DNA of 64,000 nt from Gallionellales bacterium GWA2_54_124 (GTDB lineage Bacteria > Pseudomonadota > Gammaproteobacteria > Burkholderiales > Gallionellaceae). Positions 49,249 to 58,772 of the stretch are shown piece after piece (position 1 is the stretch's first letter; each line of letters opens with the position of its first letter). The stretch lies in assembly GCA_001801025.1 (NCBI GenBank), contig MGWO01000007.1, positions 744,001 to 808,000 of the forward strand, in the 5' to 3' direction. Position numbers and translations under genes: made by a program. The notes under the pieces were generated by a model, which was not told where the DNA came from, searched no databases, and saw nothing but the letters and a program-made list of their open reading frames with translations.

Positions 49249-50562
49249 ATGAAACCAATCAATGTAGGACTCTTGGGTATCGGCACTGTCGGCGGCGGCA
49301 CATTTACCGTATTGCAGCGCAACTGTGAGGAAATTACTCGTCGTGCCGGCCGTCCGATCCGCATCGTAGTCGTGGCGGATAAAAATCTTGAACTGGCAAA
49401 GCAGGTAACAGGCGGCGCTTGCCGGTTGACTGATGATGCGTTCTCGGTGGTGACTGACCCTGAAGTGGATATCGTGATTGAACTGATTGGCGGCTATGGC
49501 GTGGCCAGACAGCTGGTGATGCAAGCTATCGAAAATGGCAAGCATGTGGTTACGGCTAACAAGGCACTGCTGGCCACGCACGGCAACGAAATTTTCAAGG
49601 CGGCACAGGATAAGGGCGTGATGGTCGGATTCGAGGCTGCAGTTGCGGGCGGAATACCTATCATCAAGGCGGTACGCGAGGGATTGACGGCCAATCGCAT
49701 CGAGTGGATCGCCGGTATTATCAACGGCACGACCAACTTTATTTTGTCCGAGATGCGTGACAAGGGACTCTCTTTCGACACCGTGTTGAAAGAAGCTCAG
49801 CGTTTAGGTTATGCGGAAGCGGACCCGACCTTCGATATCGAAGGCGTCGATGCGGCACATAAAATCACGATACTGGCGTCTCTGGCTTTCGGCATTCCGA
49901 TGCAGTTCGACAAGGCTTATATCGAAGGCATTTCCAAGCTCGATGCGGTCGATATTAAATATGCAGAACAACTGGGTTACCGCATCAAGCTGCTGGGGAT
50001 AACCCGCCGCACGGATGAGGGTGTCGAGTTGCGCGTGCACCCGACGCTGATTCCGGCACGTCGTCTGATTGCGAACGTTGAGGGCGCGATGAACGCGGTG
50101 CTGGTACAGGCCGATGCGGTGGGTGCAACCTTGTATTACGGCAAGGGTGCAGGGGCTGAACCGACTGCCAGTGCGGTGATCGCGGATCTTGTGGATATTA
50201 CGCGCATGCATACAGCGGATCCTGAAAATCGCGTGCCTCACCTGGCGTTCCAGCCTGATGCGATGGTCGAACTGCCGATGCTGGCGATGGATGACGTCAC
50301 GACCAGTTACTATTTGCGTCTGCGTGTTGCGGATAAAACCGGCGTGCTGGCCGACATCACGCGCATTCTGGCGGATGAGCAGATCTCGATTGATGCGGTG
50401 ATTCAGAAAGAACCGGCGGACGGTGAAACTGAGGCTGATTTGATCATGCTGACCCATCAGACGCGTGAAAAATGCATAAAGGCGGCGATTGTAAAAATCG
50501 AAGCACTGGGCGTGGTGACAGGGAATGTGACCAAACTGCGCATGGAAGAACTGGGTAAATAA
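49249..50562 (+). CDS. hom: Homoserine dehydrogenase
   Basis: A 437-residue monofunctional enzyme reducing aspartate semialdehyde to homoserine. NAD(P) motif GLLGIGTVGGG (7-17); catalytic-domain marks AAVAGGIPIIKAVREGL and IAGIINGTTNFIL near 155; AEADPTFDIEGVDAAHK near 193. The C-terminal ACT domain (about 352-430, DDVTTSYYLRLRVADKTGVLADI; named by LRLRVADKTGVLADI) implies feedback control by threonine. AACTAATTT precedes ATG 49249. It is separated from thrC by 40 bases with a small hairpin. Confidence 0.96.
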   Translation: MKPINVGLLGIGTVGGGTFTVLQRNCEEITRRAGRPIRIVVVADKNLELAKQVTGGACRLTDDAFSVVTDPEVDIVIELIGGYGVARQLVMQAIENGKHVVTANKALLATHGNEIFKAAQDKGVMVGFEAAVAGGIPIIKAVREGLTANRIEWIAGIINGTTNFILSEMRDKGLSFDTVLKEAQRLGYAEADPTFDIEGVDAAHKITILASLAFGIPMQFDKAYIEGISKLDAVDIKYAEQLGYRIKLLGITRRTDEGVELRVHPTLIPARRLIANVEGAMNAVLVQADAVGATLYYGKGAGAEPTASAVIADLVDITRMHTADPENRVPHLAFQPDAMVELPMLAMDDVTTSYYLRLRVADKTGVLADITRILADEQISIDAVIQKEPADGETEADLIMLTHQTREKCIKAAIVKIEALGVVTGNVTKLRMEELGK

Positions 50563-50570
50563 ACAATTGC

Positions 50571-50586
50571 TCTCTCACGCGAGAGA
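50571..50586 (+). other. Small hairpin between hom and thrC
   Basis: TCTCTC-ACGC-GAGAGA forms a 6-bp stem 17 bases before the thrC start. With no T tract it is unlikely to terminate; it could stabilise or separate mRNA segments. Confidence 0.4.
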
Positions 50587-50602
50587 TGAGGTCGCACTCT
50601 AA

Positions 50603-52036
50603 ATGAAATACATCTCCACACGCGGGCAGTCGCCTGCCAAGACATTTACCGAAATCCTGCTGGCGGGCCTGGCGCCCGATGGCGGATTGTACCTGCCAGA
50701 GGAATATCCGCAGGTCACGCGCGCTGAGCTTGATGCGTGGCGCATGCTGCCCTATGCGGATCTGGCGTATGCGGTGCTGTCTAAGTTTGCTACGGACATT
50801 CCGGCAGCAGATTTGAAGGCGATTGTCGCTCGAACCTATACGGCTGAAGTCTATAACAATGGTCGAGCAGATTCTGATTTCACGCAAATCACCCCTTTGC
50901 GCACGCTGAGCACAGGCGTGCATATTCTGGAGTTATCCAACGGGCCGACGCTGGCGTTCAAGGACATGGCGATGCAGCTGTTGGGCAATCTGTTCGAATA
51001 TGCGCTGGACAAGCAGCATCAGGAGCTGAATATTCTTGGTGCGACTTCCGGTGACACAGGATCGGCTGCTGAATATGCGATGCGCGGGAAGCGCGGTGTC
51101 CGTGTGTTCATGCTCTCGCCGAATGGAAAAATGTCGGCCTTCCAGCGCGCGCAGATGTATTCGCTGCAGGATGAGAATATCCACAATATCGCGATTAACG
51201 GCATGTTCGATGATGCACAGGATATGGTGAAAGCCGTGTCCAATGATCACGCTTACAAGGCCGCCCACAAGATTGGCACCGTCAATTCGATCAACTGGGG
51301 GCGCGTGTCAGCGCAAATCGTGTATTACTTTAAGGGGTATTTCGCAGCGACCCAATCGAACGATGAACAGGTTGCGTTTTCCGTGCCGTCGGGCAATTTT
51401 GGCAATATCTGCGCAGGACACATCGCGCGCATGATGGGGTTGCCGATCGGTCAGCTGATACTGGCGACCAACGAGAACGATGTGCTGGACGAATTTTTCC
51501 GCACGGGTTCTTATCGTCCGCGCGGCACAAATCACACCTATCAGACCAGCAGTCCGTCGATGGATATTTCCAAAGCGTCTAATTTCGAGCGTTTCGTGTA
51601 CGACCTTGTCGGGCGCGATGGCGAGAAGGTGCGGGAATTCTGGAACAAGGTGGATGCAGGCGGTGCGTTCGACATCAAGGGAAATGACTGCTGGCACGAG
51701 CTGGTGAAGTTTAAATTTTCGTCGGGAAAAAGTACTCATCTGGATCGCCTCAAAACGATCCGCGAGTTGTGGGAAGAGTACGGTGTGATGGTGGATCCGC
51801 ATACCGCAGATGGGCTGAAGGTTGGTCTTGAGCAGCGCCGTCCCGGTCTGCCTCTGATCTGTCTGGAAACCGCACTGCCCGCCAAGTTCGAGGAAACCAT
51901 CGTCGAGGCATTGGGGCGCAAGCCTGAACGTCCCGAGACGATGGCGGGAATAGAAGATCTGCCGCAAAAGGTCGAGGTGATGGATGCCGATGTGATGCAG
52001 CTCAAAGCATTCATTTCTGCGCACATCCCGAATTGA
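50603..52036 (+). CDS. thrC: Threonine synthase
   Basis: The 477-residue PLP enzyme converts O-phosphohomoserine to threonine. MKYISTRGQSPAKTF at the start, PLP lysine in GPTLAFKDMAMQ (about residue 117), GATSGDTGSAAEYA near 150, and the glycine loop VPSGNFGNICAGH near 265 mark the fungal/proteobacterial long-form family. It completes the homoserine-threonine unit with hom. Confidence 0.96.
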   Translation: MKYISTRGQSPAKTFTEILLAGLAPDGGLYLPEEYPQVTRAELDAWRMLPYADLAYAVLSKFATDIPAADLKAIVARTYTAEVYNNGRADSDFTQITPLRTLSTGVHILELSNGPTLAFKDMAMQLLGNLFEYALDKQHQELNILGATSGDTGSAAEYAMRGKRGVRVFMLSPNGKMSAFQRAQMYSLQDENIHNIAINGMFDDAQDMVKAVSNDHAYKAAHKIGTVNSINWGRVSAQIVYYFKGYFAATQSNDEQVAFSVPSGNFGNICAGHIARMMGLPIGQLILATNENDVLDEFFRTGSYRPRGTNHTYQTSSPSMDISKASNFERFVYDLVGRDGEKVREFWNKVDAGGAFDIKGNDCWHELVKFKFSSGKSTHLDRLKTIRELWEEYGVMVDPHTADGLKVGLEQRRPGLPLICLETALPAKFEETIVEALGRKPERPETMAGIEDLPQKVEVMDADVMQLKAFISAHIPN

Positions 52037-52054
52037 TCTGCGTCTGACAGAGGC

Positions 52055-52960
52055 ATGAACAATCTGCTGCTGCTCGTCCTCTGTTTCATCGCAGGTATGC
52101 TGCTGCGGTATTTTCGACGCATGCCTGACAATGCGCCGGCAACGCTGAACAGTTTCATTATTCACGTGTCATTGCCGGCCTTGTCGCTGCTGTATATTCA
52201 TCGGCTGACACTCTCGGGCGATATTCTCCTGACGGGCTTGATGGCCTGGTTGGTGTTAGGGCTGTCGGCGGGATTCTTTTATCTTGTCGGGCGTTATTTG
52301 CAACTGCCGCGTGCCACCACAGGCGCGTTAATTTTGGTGGGCGGCTTAGGTAATACCTCGTTTTTCGGTCTGCCGATGGTGGAGGCGTTTTATGGCCCCT
52401 CGGGCCTTACCACCGCCATCATCGCCGATCAATTAGGCTCCTTCTTTGCCTTGTCTATTCTGGGCATCACCGTTGCGGGTATTTACTCTTCGGGGCGTCC
52501 GACAGCGATGGAGATTTTCAAACGCATCGCTTTATTTCCGCCCTTCATTTCATTGGCGATTGCCTTGCTGCTGATACCAATCGAGTATGCCGACTGGTTT
52601 ACTGTGTTGCTCAAACGCTTAGGCGATACGCTGGCGCCGCTGGCCTTGCTGTCGGTCGGCTTGCAATTACGTCTGGGGCATATCGCAGAACATAGGCGTA
52701 ATCTGGCTCTGGGTTTGGGTTTTAAGCTGATTGTGGCGCCGCTTGCTGTTTTGTTGCTGTATGTGCCGATATTGGGCGCGCATGGACAGGCAATACAGGT
52801 CACGCTCTTTGAGGCCGCGATGCCCCCTATGATCACGGCGGCCATTGTCGCCGCCGAGCATGATCTTGATCCGCCGCTGGTCAATTTGATGGTCGCGGTC
52901 GGCCTGATTGTCTCCTTCTTTACGCTCACCGGATGGTGGTGGCTGATGCGGGGTGTATAG
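52055..52960 (+). CDS. AEC-family (auxin efflux carrier) transporter
   Basis: A 301-residue inner-membrane protein with about ten hydrophobic helices in two five-helix halves. NTSFFGLPMVEAFYG in the first half and AAMPPMITAAIVAAEHDLD in the second are the usual family sites. Relatives export amino acids, dicarboxylates or malonate; the substrate here is unknown. It starts 18 bases after thrC, so an amino-acid-related role is possible. Confidence 0.88.
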   Translation: MNNLLLLVLCFIAGMLLRYFRRMPDNAPATLNSFIIHVSLPALSLLYIHRLTLSGDILLTGLMAWLVLGLSAGFFYLVGRYLQLPRATTGALILVGGLGNTSFFGLPMVEAFYGPSGLTTAIIADQLGSFFALSILGITVAGIYSSGRPTAMEIFKRIALFPPFISLAIALLLIPIEYADWFTVLLKRLGDTLAPLALLSVGLQLRLGHIAEHRRNLALGLGFKLIVAPLAVLLLYVPILGAHGQAIQVTLFEAAMPPMITAAIVAAEHDLDPPLVNLMVAVGLIVSFFTLTGWWWLMRGV

Positions 52961-53061
52961 ATTCCTTATGGCGAAGTAAAAGTGGCGGAACATGCGTCTG
53001 GCACACTTTTAATTGGCGGCAGGCAGGCTGCTCTCCTTTACATCGACAGGCATGCCGGAAA

Positions 53062-53754
53062 TTATGAACTGACGGCTTTGATGCTTACGACATCGCTCCA
53101 TTGGCCGACCTGTGCATCATGCAAACGATAAATGGCCTTGTATTGCCAGTTAACTCCGGCACCCGCAGCAGGCAGGGGATTGTCATCAATGGTGTCAGGC
53201 TCAGTGTTGATCGTGAAAAATGTAAAGCCGTTGCCATCCCCTCTATCTACATGAATTTCAATTGCAGAGGCCTTGCCTTTCGTCCATGCAATAACCGGAT
53301 GACCGGCATTGAACTTAACGCTTAAAGCGGGCTTCAAGCTTGCCGTATCAAGCACGATTGCAGCACCTATAATATGCAAATCCTGTCCGATTGCGGTGGT
53401 GTAATTTTTATGCGCTTTGATACGTGCCACCAGAGAAGAGAGTCGCGCAGTTGCGCCGGGTGTGACGATTTGTGCGGGACTCGGCACAATTACGGGTGCA
53501 ATAGGCCAACTCGTATCGCCATTGCCGCCATCCCAGAGCAGATGCATGTAAGCGGTACATTGGTGTCCGTAACTTTGCGCCTGATGCTTCAGTGTGTGAG
53601 CGAGGCGCAGATTCACCGCATCGCTTTTCAGGGTCTGCATGTCAGCATCACTGATTTCAAAAGTACTCTGGTACTTCGAAAAAGTAGCGGCCAGATGTTC
53701 CAGTAGTTCGAGTTTCCCTGTTTCGGTTTGCGGCATGAAAGTGGCATTCGGCAT
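53062..53754 (-). CDS. Hypothetical protein with C-terminal fibronectin-like part
   Basis: A 230-residue soluble protein without a signal peptide. The N-terminal 110 residues are helical (LELLEHLAATFSKYQSTFEISDADM; named by LLEHLAATFSKY), and DGGNGDTSWPIAP forms a linker. The last 80 residues (VIAWTKGKASAIEIHVDRGDG; YKAIYRLHDAQVGQWSDVVSI) look like a fibronectin-III-type strand set. Similar unknown proteins occur in environmental proteobacteria, but I cannot name a family. GGGAG lies nine bases before ATG 53754. It converges with the AEC gene and is followed upstream by a repeat-rich region. Confidence 0.75.
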   Translation of the reverse strand: MPNATFMPQTETGKLELLEHLAATFSKYQSTFEISDADMQTLKSDAVNLRLAHTLKHQAQSYGHQCTAYMHLLWDGGNGDTSWPIAPVIVPSPAQIVTPGATARLSSLVARIKAHKNYTTAIGQDLHIIGAAIVLDTASLKPALSVKFNAGHPVIAWTKGKASAIEIHVDRGDGNGFTFFTINTEPDTIDDNPLPAAGAGVNWQYKAIYRLHDAQVGQWSDVVSIKAVSS

Positions 53755-53924
53755 GTGACTAACTCCCTTGAATGATCAAACGGTTAACGCTGCGAGTAAA
53801 TCCTGCTTTTTATATCCATTTTGTTGCACTACAAGCTTCCTGTTGATTGCTCTGAGCCTCTTGCCAACCTCTCGCGGGTTGCGCCCGATCTGTATGAAAT
53901 AGCTTTCAACTGATGCTGTGTTTT

Positions 53925-54092
53925 CACCGAACGGTAGGCCGTAGTGACCGAATGTAATGCAGCCTAAACCGAACGAAATGCCGTGTTCACTGAATGTTCT
54001 GTGATCTCCTGCGAACGATATGTCGTGTTCACCGAATGAGATGTGGTTTGCACAGAACGGTGTGCGGTATCGGCAGAAGGGTGAAACTTGCC
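53925..54092. repeat. 21-bp tandem minisatellite, about eight degenerate units
   Basis: Successive 21-base units begin CACCGAACGG, GACCGAATGT, AACCGAACGA, CACTGAATGT, CTGCGAACGA, CACCGAATGA, CACAGAACGG and GGCAGAAGGG. A rough consensus is CACCGAAYGNTATGYCGTGTT, written here in part as CACCGAAYG...CGTGTT. Units tend to alternate GAAC and GAAT. A weaker copy may precede at 53904. A minus-strand frame through it would encode a heptapeptide repeat (TxxRSVN-like), but no start site supports translation. No unique spacers are present, so this is not a CRISPR array. Confidence 0.75.
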
Positions 54093-54530
54093 TGTCAATC
54101 GCTGCAACTTACCTGCTGCTCGACGTATTTTGCAGTCCGCTTCATGCTGAAAACCGCTGTAAATCCTGAGAGCAGACGATAACTGCAAGTAAACAACGAA
54201 TCAATATGACTGACGGCCTATGCATTTTGGCCTATTGCGGGAAGTAGGCTGCGTGTTACTGACACACAACAGCGGAAAAAACGAAGGTGAGTTCGGCATC
54301 GCTCATGACAGTCTGCTAAAGAGCAAGAAATTTTCAATCTTGTATATTCGCAATCGAGACTAATCAGCTATTCCAGCATGATTGAAGTGAATGTACGCCA
54401 CCTTATCAGATTCAAGGGGACAGTTGGTGATTGAACGTGCGCCCTGTATTATCGGACAAGTAATCGGCTTGGCTGATAATCTGCCCAGATTGATATTTTG
54501 GCAGAATAAAATTCTGCAGGATTTATACCC
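54093..54530. other. Intergenic region upstream of nhaD
   Basis: No convincing gene is seen. Near its end GCAGAAT-AAA-ATTCTGC (54501-54517) is a perfect 7-bp inverted repeat directly before the nhaD ribosome site, so it may affect nhaD translation or be an operator. The rest shows nothing recognisable. Confidence 0.5.
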
Positions 54531-55946
54531 ATGAAACGATATCCCTTACTCATTGCTATGATGTTTATGCCTCTATTGGCAAAGGCTTCGGAAGTCACGG
54601 AGCGTCTAGACCTGACCGGGAGTTGGGTTGGGATTGCTTCGGTGTTGCTGTTTTTTGTTGCCTATCTGGTCGTTATGACGGAGGAATTTACTCATTTGCG
54701 TAAATCGAAACCCGTCATGTTGGCGGCTGGCATTATATGGGGATTGATTGCGTGGCATTACCAGTCCCATGATATTCCGCATCTCGTTGAGACTGCGCTA
54801 CGCCACAATCTAGAGGAATATGCCGAACTGATGCTGTTTCTGCTAGTGGCGATGACCTTCGTTAATGCGATGGAAGAGCGTAATGTATTCGAGGCATTGC
54901 GCTCCTGGCTGATACGCTGTGGCTTTGGCTATCGCGCACTATTCTGGGTGACTGGCCTGCTGGCCTTCTTTATTTCACCTGTCGCAGATAACCTGACCAC
55001 CGCTTTGTTAATGGGGGCTGTGGTTATGGCGGTGGGTGGTGACAACAAGAAATTCGTTTTGCTCTCCTGTATCAATATTGTGATCTCCTCCAACGCCGGA
55101 GGCACATTCAGTCCGTTTGGCGATATCACAACACTTATGGTTTGGCAAAAAAACATTCATGCCACTAATGGAATAGTTGATTTCTGGGTGTTCTTCGCGT
55201 TATTCATTCCCTCGATGGTCAATTGGCTGGTGCCGGCCATAATTATGAGCTTCTCAGTACCCAACGAGAAGCCCAAGGCTGGTGGAGAAATGGTTGGGAT
55301 GAGGCGTGGCGCGCTAAGTATAGTGGCACTTTTTCTTTTCACCATTGCACTCGCGGTGTGTTTTCACAGCATCCTGCAACTGCCTCCGGTCATCGGAATG
55401 CTTACTGGCCTCAGTCTGCTCCAGTTCTTTGCCTATTACCTGAAAAGGCGCGGCGAAAAAACGCACGCCCGCAACGGTGATGTTGAAAACAGCGGCAACC
55501 CAGTGCCCTTCGATATCTTCCGCAAGGTGTCACGAGCCGAATGGGATACACTGTTTTTTTTCTACGGTGTAGTGATGTGCGTCGGCGGACTGGGCTTCAT
55601 AGGCTATCTGAGTATGATGTCACAAACAATTTACGGTGGATGGGGAGCGAGCAACGCCAACATTATCATCGGTGTCATTTCTGCAATTGTTGATAATATC
55701 CCAGTCATGTTCGCTGTTCTGTCCATGATGCCAGATATGTCGGTAGGTCAGTGGCTGATGGTGACCCTGACTGCTGGCGTCGGGGGGTCATTGCTTTCGA
55801 TTGGCTCAGCAGCTGGTGTCGCACTGATGGGGCAAGCGCGTGGTACCTATACCTTCGTCGGGCATCTCAAATGGACACCAGTGATTGCACTAGGCTATGC
55901 ATCTAGCATTGGAGTACATATGGCGATAAACCATAGTCTATTCTAA
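54531..55946 (+). CDS. nhaD: Sodium/proton antiporter NhaD
   Basis: A 471-residue ion-transporter-superfamily protein with about twelve helices and a cleavable or anchoring N-terminal signal. Marks of NhaD are ISPVADNLTTALLMGAVVMAVGG, NAGGTFSPFGDITTLMVWQ near 190 and IGVISAIVDNIPVMFAVLSMMP near 395, named here by SPVADNLTTALLMG, GGTFSPFGDITTLM and VDNIPVMFAVL. It exchanges Na+ or Li+ for protons in the inner membrane. It is a stand-alone gene with a long upstream region. Confidence 0.93.
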   Translation: MKRYPLLIAMMFMPLLAKASEVTERLDLTGSWVGIASVLLFFVAYLVVMTEEFTHLRKSKPVMLAAGIIWGLIAWHYQSHDIPHLVETALRHNLEEYAELMLFLLVAMTFVNAMEERNVFEALRSWLIRCGFGYRALFWVTGLLAFFISPVADNLTTALLMGAVVMAVGGDNKKFVLLSCINIVISSNAGGTFSPFGDITTLMVWQKNIHATNGIVDFWVFFALFIPSMVNWLVPAIIMSFSVPNEKPKAGGEMVGMRRGALSIVALFLFTIALAVCFHSILQLPPVIGMLTGLSLLQFFAYYLKRRGEKTHARNGDVENSGNPVPFDIFRKVSRAEWDTLFFFYGVVMCVGGLGFIGYLSMMSQTIYGGWGASNANIIIGVISAIVDNIPVMFAVLSMMPDMSVGQWLMVTLTAGVGGSLLSIGSAAGVALMGQARGTYTFVGHLKWTPVIALGYASSIGVHMAINHSLF

Positions 55947-56212
55947 CGAAGCTGACGGTCGGATGATGGCACTTTGTTGATTGTCACGAATGTCAGCTTT
56001 GTGGCTACTTTTTCATAATTGCTGACGAAATCCAAGGGGAAATAAATTCGTGCTGTGCATTATGTGGCGGGAATGCTTTGGGGTCTATTGGAGAATTCTG
56101 ATTTTTACCTGGGAACTTTCGCTCAATATGAAAGCAAGCGCTTATAGCTAAAAATTTTTAGCAGCATGATTGGGTATAATGCGCATCCGATATAAAAATC
56201 AGACAGGCTACC

Positions 56213-57049
56213 GTGTTCGATCGTCTCGCAGTCCTCTTGCAATATATTCTTCCAAAACAGCTGCTTACTGAAATCGCCGGAAAAGTCGCCTCTGCGCAGG
56301 CCTCATGGACGCCTTCTTTGATCAAGTGGTTTGTCGCGCGTTATCAGGTGAACATGGCGGAAGCGGCCAATCCCGATGTGCAGAGTTATGCGACGTTCAA
56401 CGACTTTTTTACCCGCGCCTTAAAGCCTGATGCGCGTCCTTTGGCTTCTGCCGCCTATGTTTGTCCGGTCGACGGTGCGATCAGCCAGTTCGGGTCGATT
56501 GAAAATGACCAGATGTTTCAGGCGAAAGGTCACACCTATTCGACCACCGCGCTGGTCGGCGGCGATGCTACGCTGGCGGCACAGTTTCAGGACGGCAGTT
56601 TTGCCAGCATCTATCTGAGTCCGCGGGATTATCACCGCATCCACATGCCTTGCGACGGGCGATTGACGCGCATGATTTATGTGCCGGGCGATCTGTTTTC
56701 GGTGAATCCTGTGACCGCGCGCGGCGTACCGGGTTTGTTTGCGCGCAACGAGCGGGTGGTGTGCGTCTTCGATACGGCACAGGGTGAATTTGTCTTGACG
56801 CTGGTCGGTGCCACGATTGTGGGCAGTATGGCGACAGTGTGGCATGGCGTGGTGAACCCGCCGCGTACCGGTGAGGTGCGTGAACGGCGCTACGATGATC
56901 AGCAAATTAATCTGAAAAAGGGCGACGAAATGGGGCGCTTTTTACTCGGTTCCACGGTCGTGATGCTGTTTCCGAAAGACACTTTGAAATTTAACCCGCA
57001 ATGGACGCCTCAGTTGCCCGTGCGCATGGGCGAGGTGATGGGATTATGA
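56213..57049 (+). CDS. psd: Phosphatidylserine decarboxylase proenzyme
   Basis: A 278-residue PSD type I enzyme making phosphatidylethanolamine. Processing motif LGST in GRFLLGSTVVMLFP (about residue 246) should self-cleave to form the pyruvoyl group. FFTRALKPDARPL, PVDGAISQFG and the DYHRIHMPCDG site with the catalytic-type His are present. The start is GTG 56213; TATAAT at 56175-56180 is a possible -10 element. Its stop overlaps the methyltransferase start by four bases. Confidence 0.95.
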   Translation: MFDRLAVLLQYILPKQLLTEIAGKVASAQASWTPSLIKWFVARYQVNMAEAANPDVQSYATFNDFFTRALKPDARPLASAAYVCPVDGAISQFGSIENDQMFQAKGHTYSTTALVGGDATLAAQFQDGSFASIYLSPRDYHRIHMPCDGRLTRMIYVPGDLFSVNPVTARGVPGLFARNERVVCVFDTAQGEFVLTLVGATIVGSMATVWHGVVNPPRTGEVRERRYDDQQINLKKGDEMGRFLLGSTVVMLFPKDTLKFNPQWTPQLPVRMGEVMGL

Positions 57050-57648
57050 GCGTATGGAATGCGCGTTATGCGGGTGAGGAATATCATTTTGGCACTGAGC
57101 CGAATGCCTTTTTAGTCTCGCAGCAGAATCGTCTGCAACCCGGTATGTCCTGTCTTGCCGTGGCGGACGGTGAAGGCCGTAACGGCGTGTGGTTGGCTGA
57201 ACAAGGTTTGCAGGTTTTATCGGTGGATAGCGCCAGCGTGGCGGTTGAAAAGGCGCGCGCGTTAGCGCAACTGCGCGGGGTCAAAATGGACTGTGAGTTA
57301 GTCGATTTGGCGCACTGGGACTGGCCGGAAAGTCGTTTCGATCTGGTTGCCGGTATCTTTATACAGTACGCGAATCCGGCTGCGCGCGAACAGCAATTTG
57401 CAGGCATCAAACGCTGCTTAAAGCCCGGCGGGCTGTTGCTGCTGCAAGGCTATACGCCGCGCCAGCTGGAATATAAAACCGGCGGCCCTTCTGCTGCGGA
57501 GAATCTGTATACGGAGGCGTTGTTGCTTGATGCGTTTGCCGATATGGATATTCTGCATCTGACAGAACATGACAGCGAAATATTTGAAGGGGCAGGCCAT
57601 AGCGGCATGTCGGCGCTGATTGATCTGGTCGCGCGTAAACGCGCCTGA
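57046..57648 (+). CDS. Class I SAM-dependent methyltransferase
   Basis: A 200-residue methyltransferase of the TehB/methyltransf-25-like kind: WNARYAGEEYHFGTEPN at the start, SAM loop CLAVADGEGRNGVWLAEQG (named by VADGEGRNG) and VDSASVAVEKAR, then GGLLLLQGYTPRQL. The substrate is unknown. ATG 57046 overlaps the psd stop, so coexpression with phospholipid synthesis is likely; the frame opens upstream inside psd but the conserved start is here. Confidence 0.9.
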   Translation: MSVWNARYAGEEYHFGTEPNAFLVSQQNRLQPGMSCLAVADGEGRNGVWLAEQGLQVLSVDSASVAVEKARALAQLRGVKMDCELVDLAHWDWPESRFDLVAGIFIQYANPAAREQQFAGIKRCLKPGGLLLLQGYTPRQLEYKTGGPSAAENLYTEALLLDAFADMDILHLTEHDSEIFEGAGHSGMSALIDLVARKRA

Positions 57649-57671
57649 CTATCGGGAATACGGAGAGTACT

Positions 57672-58772
57672 TTGAGTGTATTGAAATCGAATAAAGCACG
57701 CTGGGCAATGACAGGCGTGGTCTTAGTGGCAGGCGTACTGATGTGGCATCGTGCACCGGCTGAAAAGGGTGCACCGCAGGCCGCTAAACCCGCGCTGACG
57801 GTGGTGACCGCTACATTAAAATCGGCCCAGTGGCAGCAGACGCTGCAGGCGAACGGCAGTATCGTGGCGTGGCAGGAGGCGATTATCGGCGCGGAAATTA
57901 CCGGCGTGCGCATCGCGGATGTGCTGGTGAGCGTGGGCGACGAGGTTATGCGCGGGCAGGTGTTGGCTAGACTTGCAAACGATACCTTGCAGGCCAATGA
58001 GGCGGAGTCTCAGGCCGCCTTGCGGGAGAGCGAGGCAGTGCTGGCGGATGCGTCCGCTAATGCCGCGCGCATACGCAAGTTGTTCGAATCGGGCTTTGTC
58101 AGCGCGCAGCAGGCAGGACAGGCTGTGACGCTGGAAAATACGGCGCGCGCCAAACTGGACGCACAGCGTGCACGGCTGAAGGTCAGTGCACAGCGACTGG
58201 CGCAGCAAAATATCACCGCGCCTGACGCGGGTGTGATTTCAGCGCGCAACGCCACGGTCGGCGCGATCACGCAGCCTGCTGCTGAACTGTTTAGACTGAT
58301 CCGTCAGGGCAGGCTGGAGTGGCACGCCGATGTGACGGCAGACGAGTTAGGGTTGATCAAAAAGGGCATGAAAGTCGAATTGACCACGGCGCAGGGTAAA
58401 CGGGTGCAGGGCGTGGTGCGCGCCGTATCGCCTGCGATTAACCAGCAAACGCGCTACGGGCAGGTGCTGGTCAATCTGCCGGCTGATACGGAGCTGGTTG
58501 CGGGTATGTTTGCCAAGGGCGTATTTCTCGCAGGCGAGAAGACGGCGACTGTATTGCCTCAGTCGGCTGTGATGTTGCGTGACAATTCGGCGTTTGTATT
58601 TGTGGTCGGGGAAAATTCCCATGTTTTGGCGAAAAAAATCATCACCGGGCGACGTCAGGACAATCTGATTGAGGTTGTCAGCGGACTCTCGTTGGATGCA
58701 CAGGTGGTCGATACGGGTGGTGCGTTTCTGGTCGAGGGCGATCTGGTACGTGTAGCAGGACGCGCTCAATGA
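57672..58772 (+). CDS. RND efflux periplasmic adaptor (membrane-fusion protein)
   Basis: A 366-residue HlyD/AcrA-type adaptor. One N-terminal membrane anchor (about 12-28) is followed by a lipoyl half (GAEITGVRIADVLVSVGDEVMRGQVLARL; named by VSVGDEVMRGQVLA), a coiled-coil hairpin (about 105-180) and the second lipoyl half (ITAPDAGVISARNATVG), then beta-barrel and membrane-proximal domains (ELVAGMFAKGVFLAG). TTG at 57672 with GGAGAG upstream is the likely start. It overlaps the permease gene by four bases (ATGA). Confidence 0.92.
   Translation: MSVLKSNKARWAMTGVVLVAGVLMWHRAPAEKGAPQAAKPALTVVTATLKSAQWQQTLQANGSIVAWQEAIIGAEITGVRIADVLVSVGDEVMRGQVLARLANDTLQANEAESQAALRESEAVLADASANAARIRKLFESGFVSAQQAGQAVTLENTARAKLDAQRARLKVSAQRLAQQNITAPDAGVISARNATVGAITQPAAELFRLIRQGRLEWHADVTADELGLIKKGMKVELTTAQGKRVQGVVRAVSPAINQQTRYGQVLVNLPADTELVAGMFAKGVFLAGEKTATVLPQSAVMLRDNSAFVFVVGENSHVLAKKIITGRRQDNLIEVVSGLSLDAQVVDTGGAFLVEGDLVRVAGRAQ

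Noticed and set aside
53925..54092. CRISPR array
   Set aside because: The 21-base units follow each other without unique spacers, are diverged from one another, and no cas gene is present.
53964..54188. Minus-strand frame through the minisatellite encoding a heptapeptide repeat
   Set aside because: It begins with TTG without a ribosome site; the amino-acid repeat follows automatically from the 21-base period.
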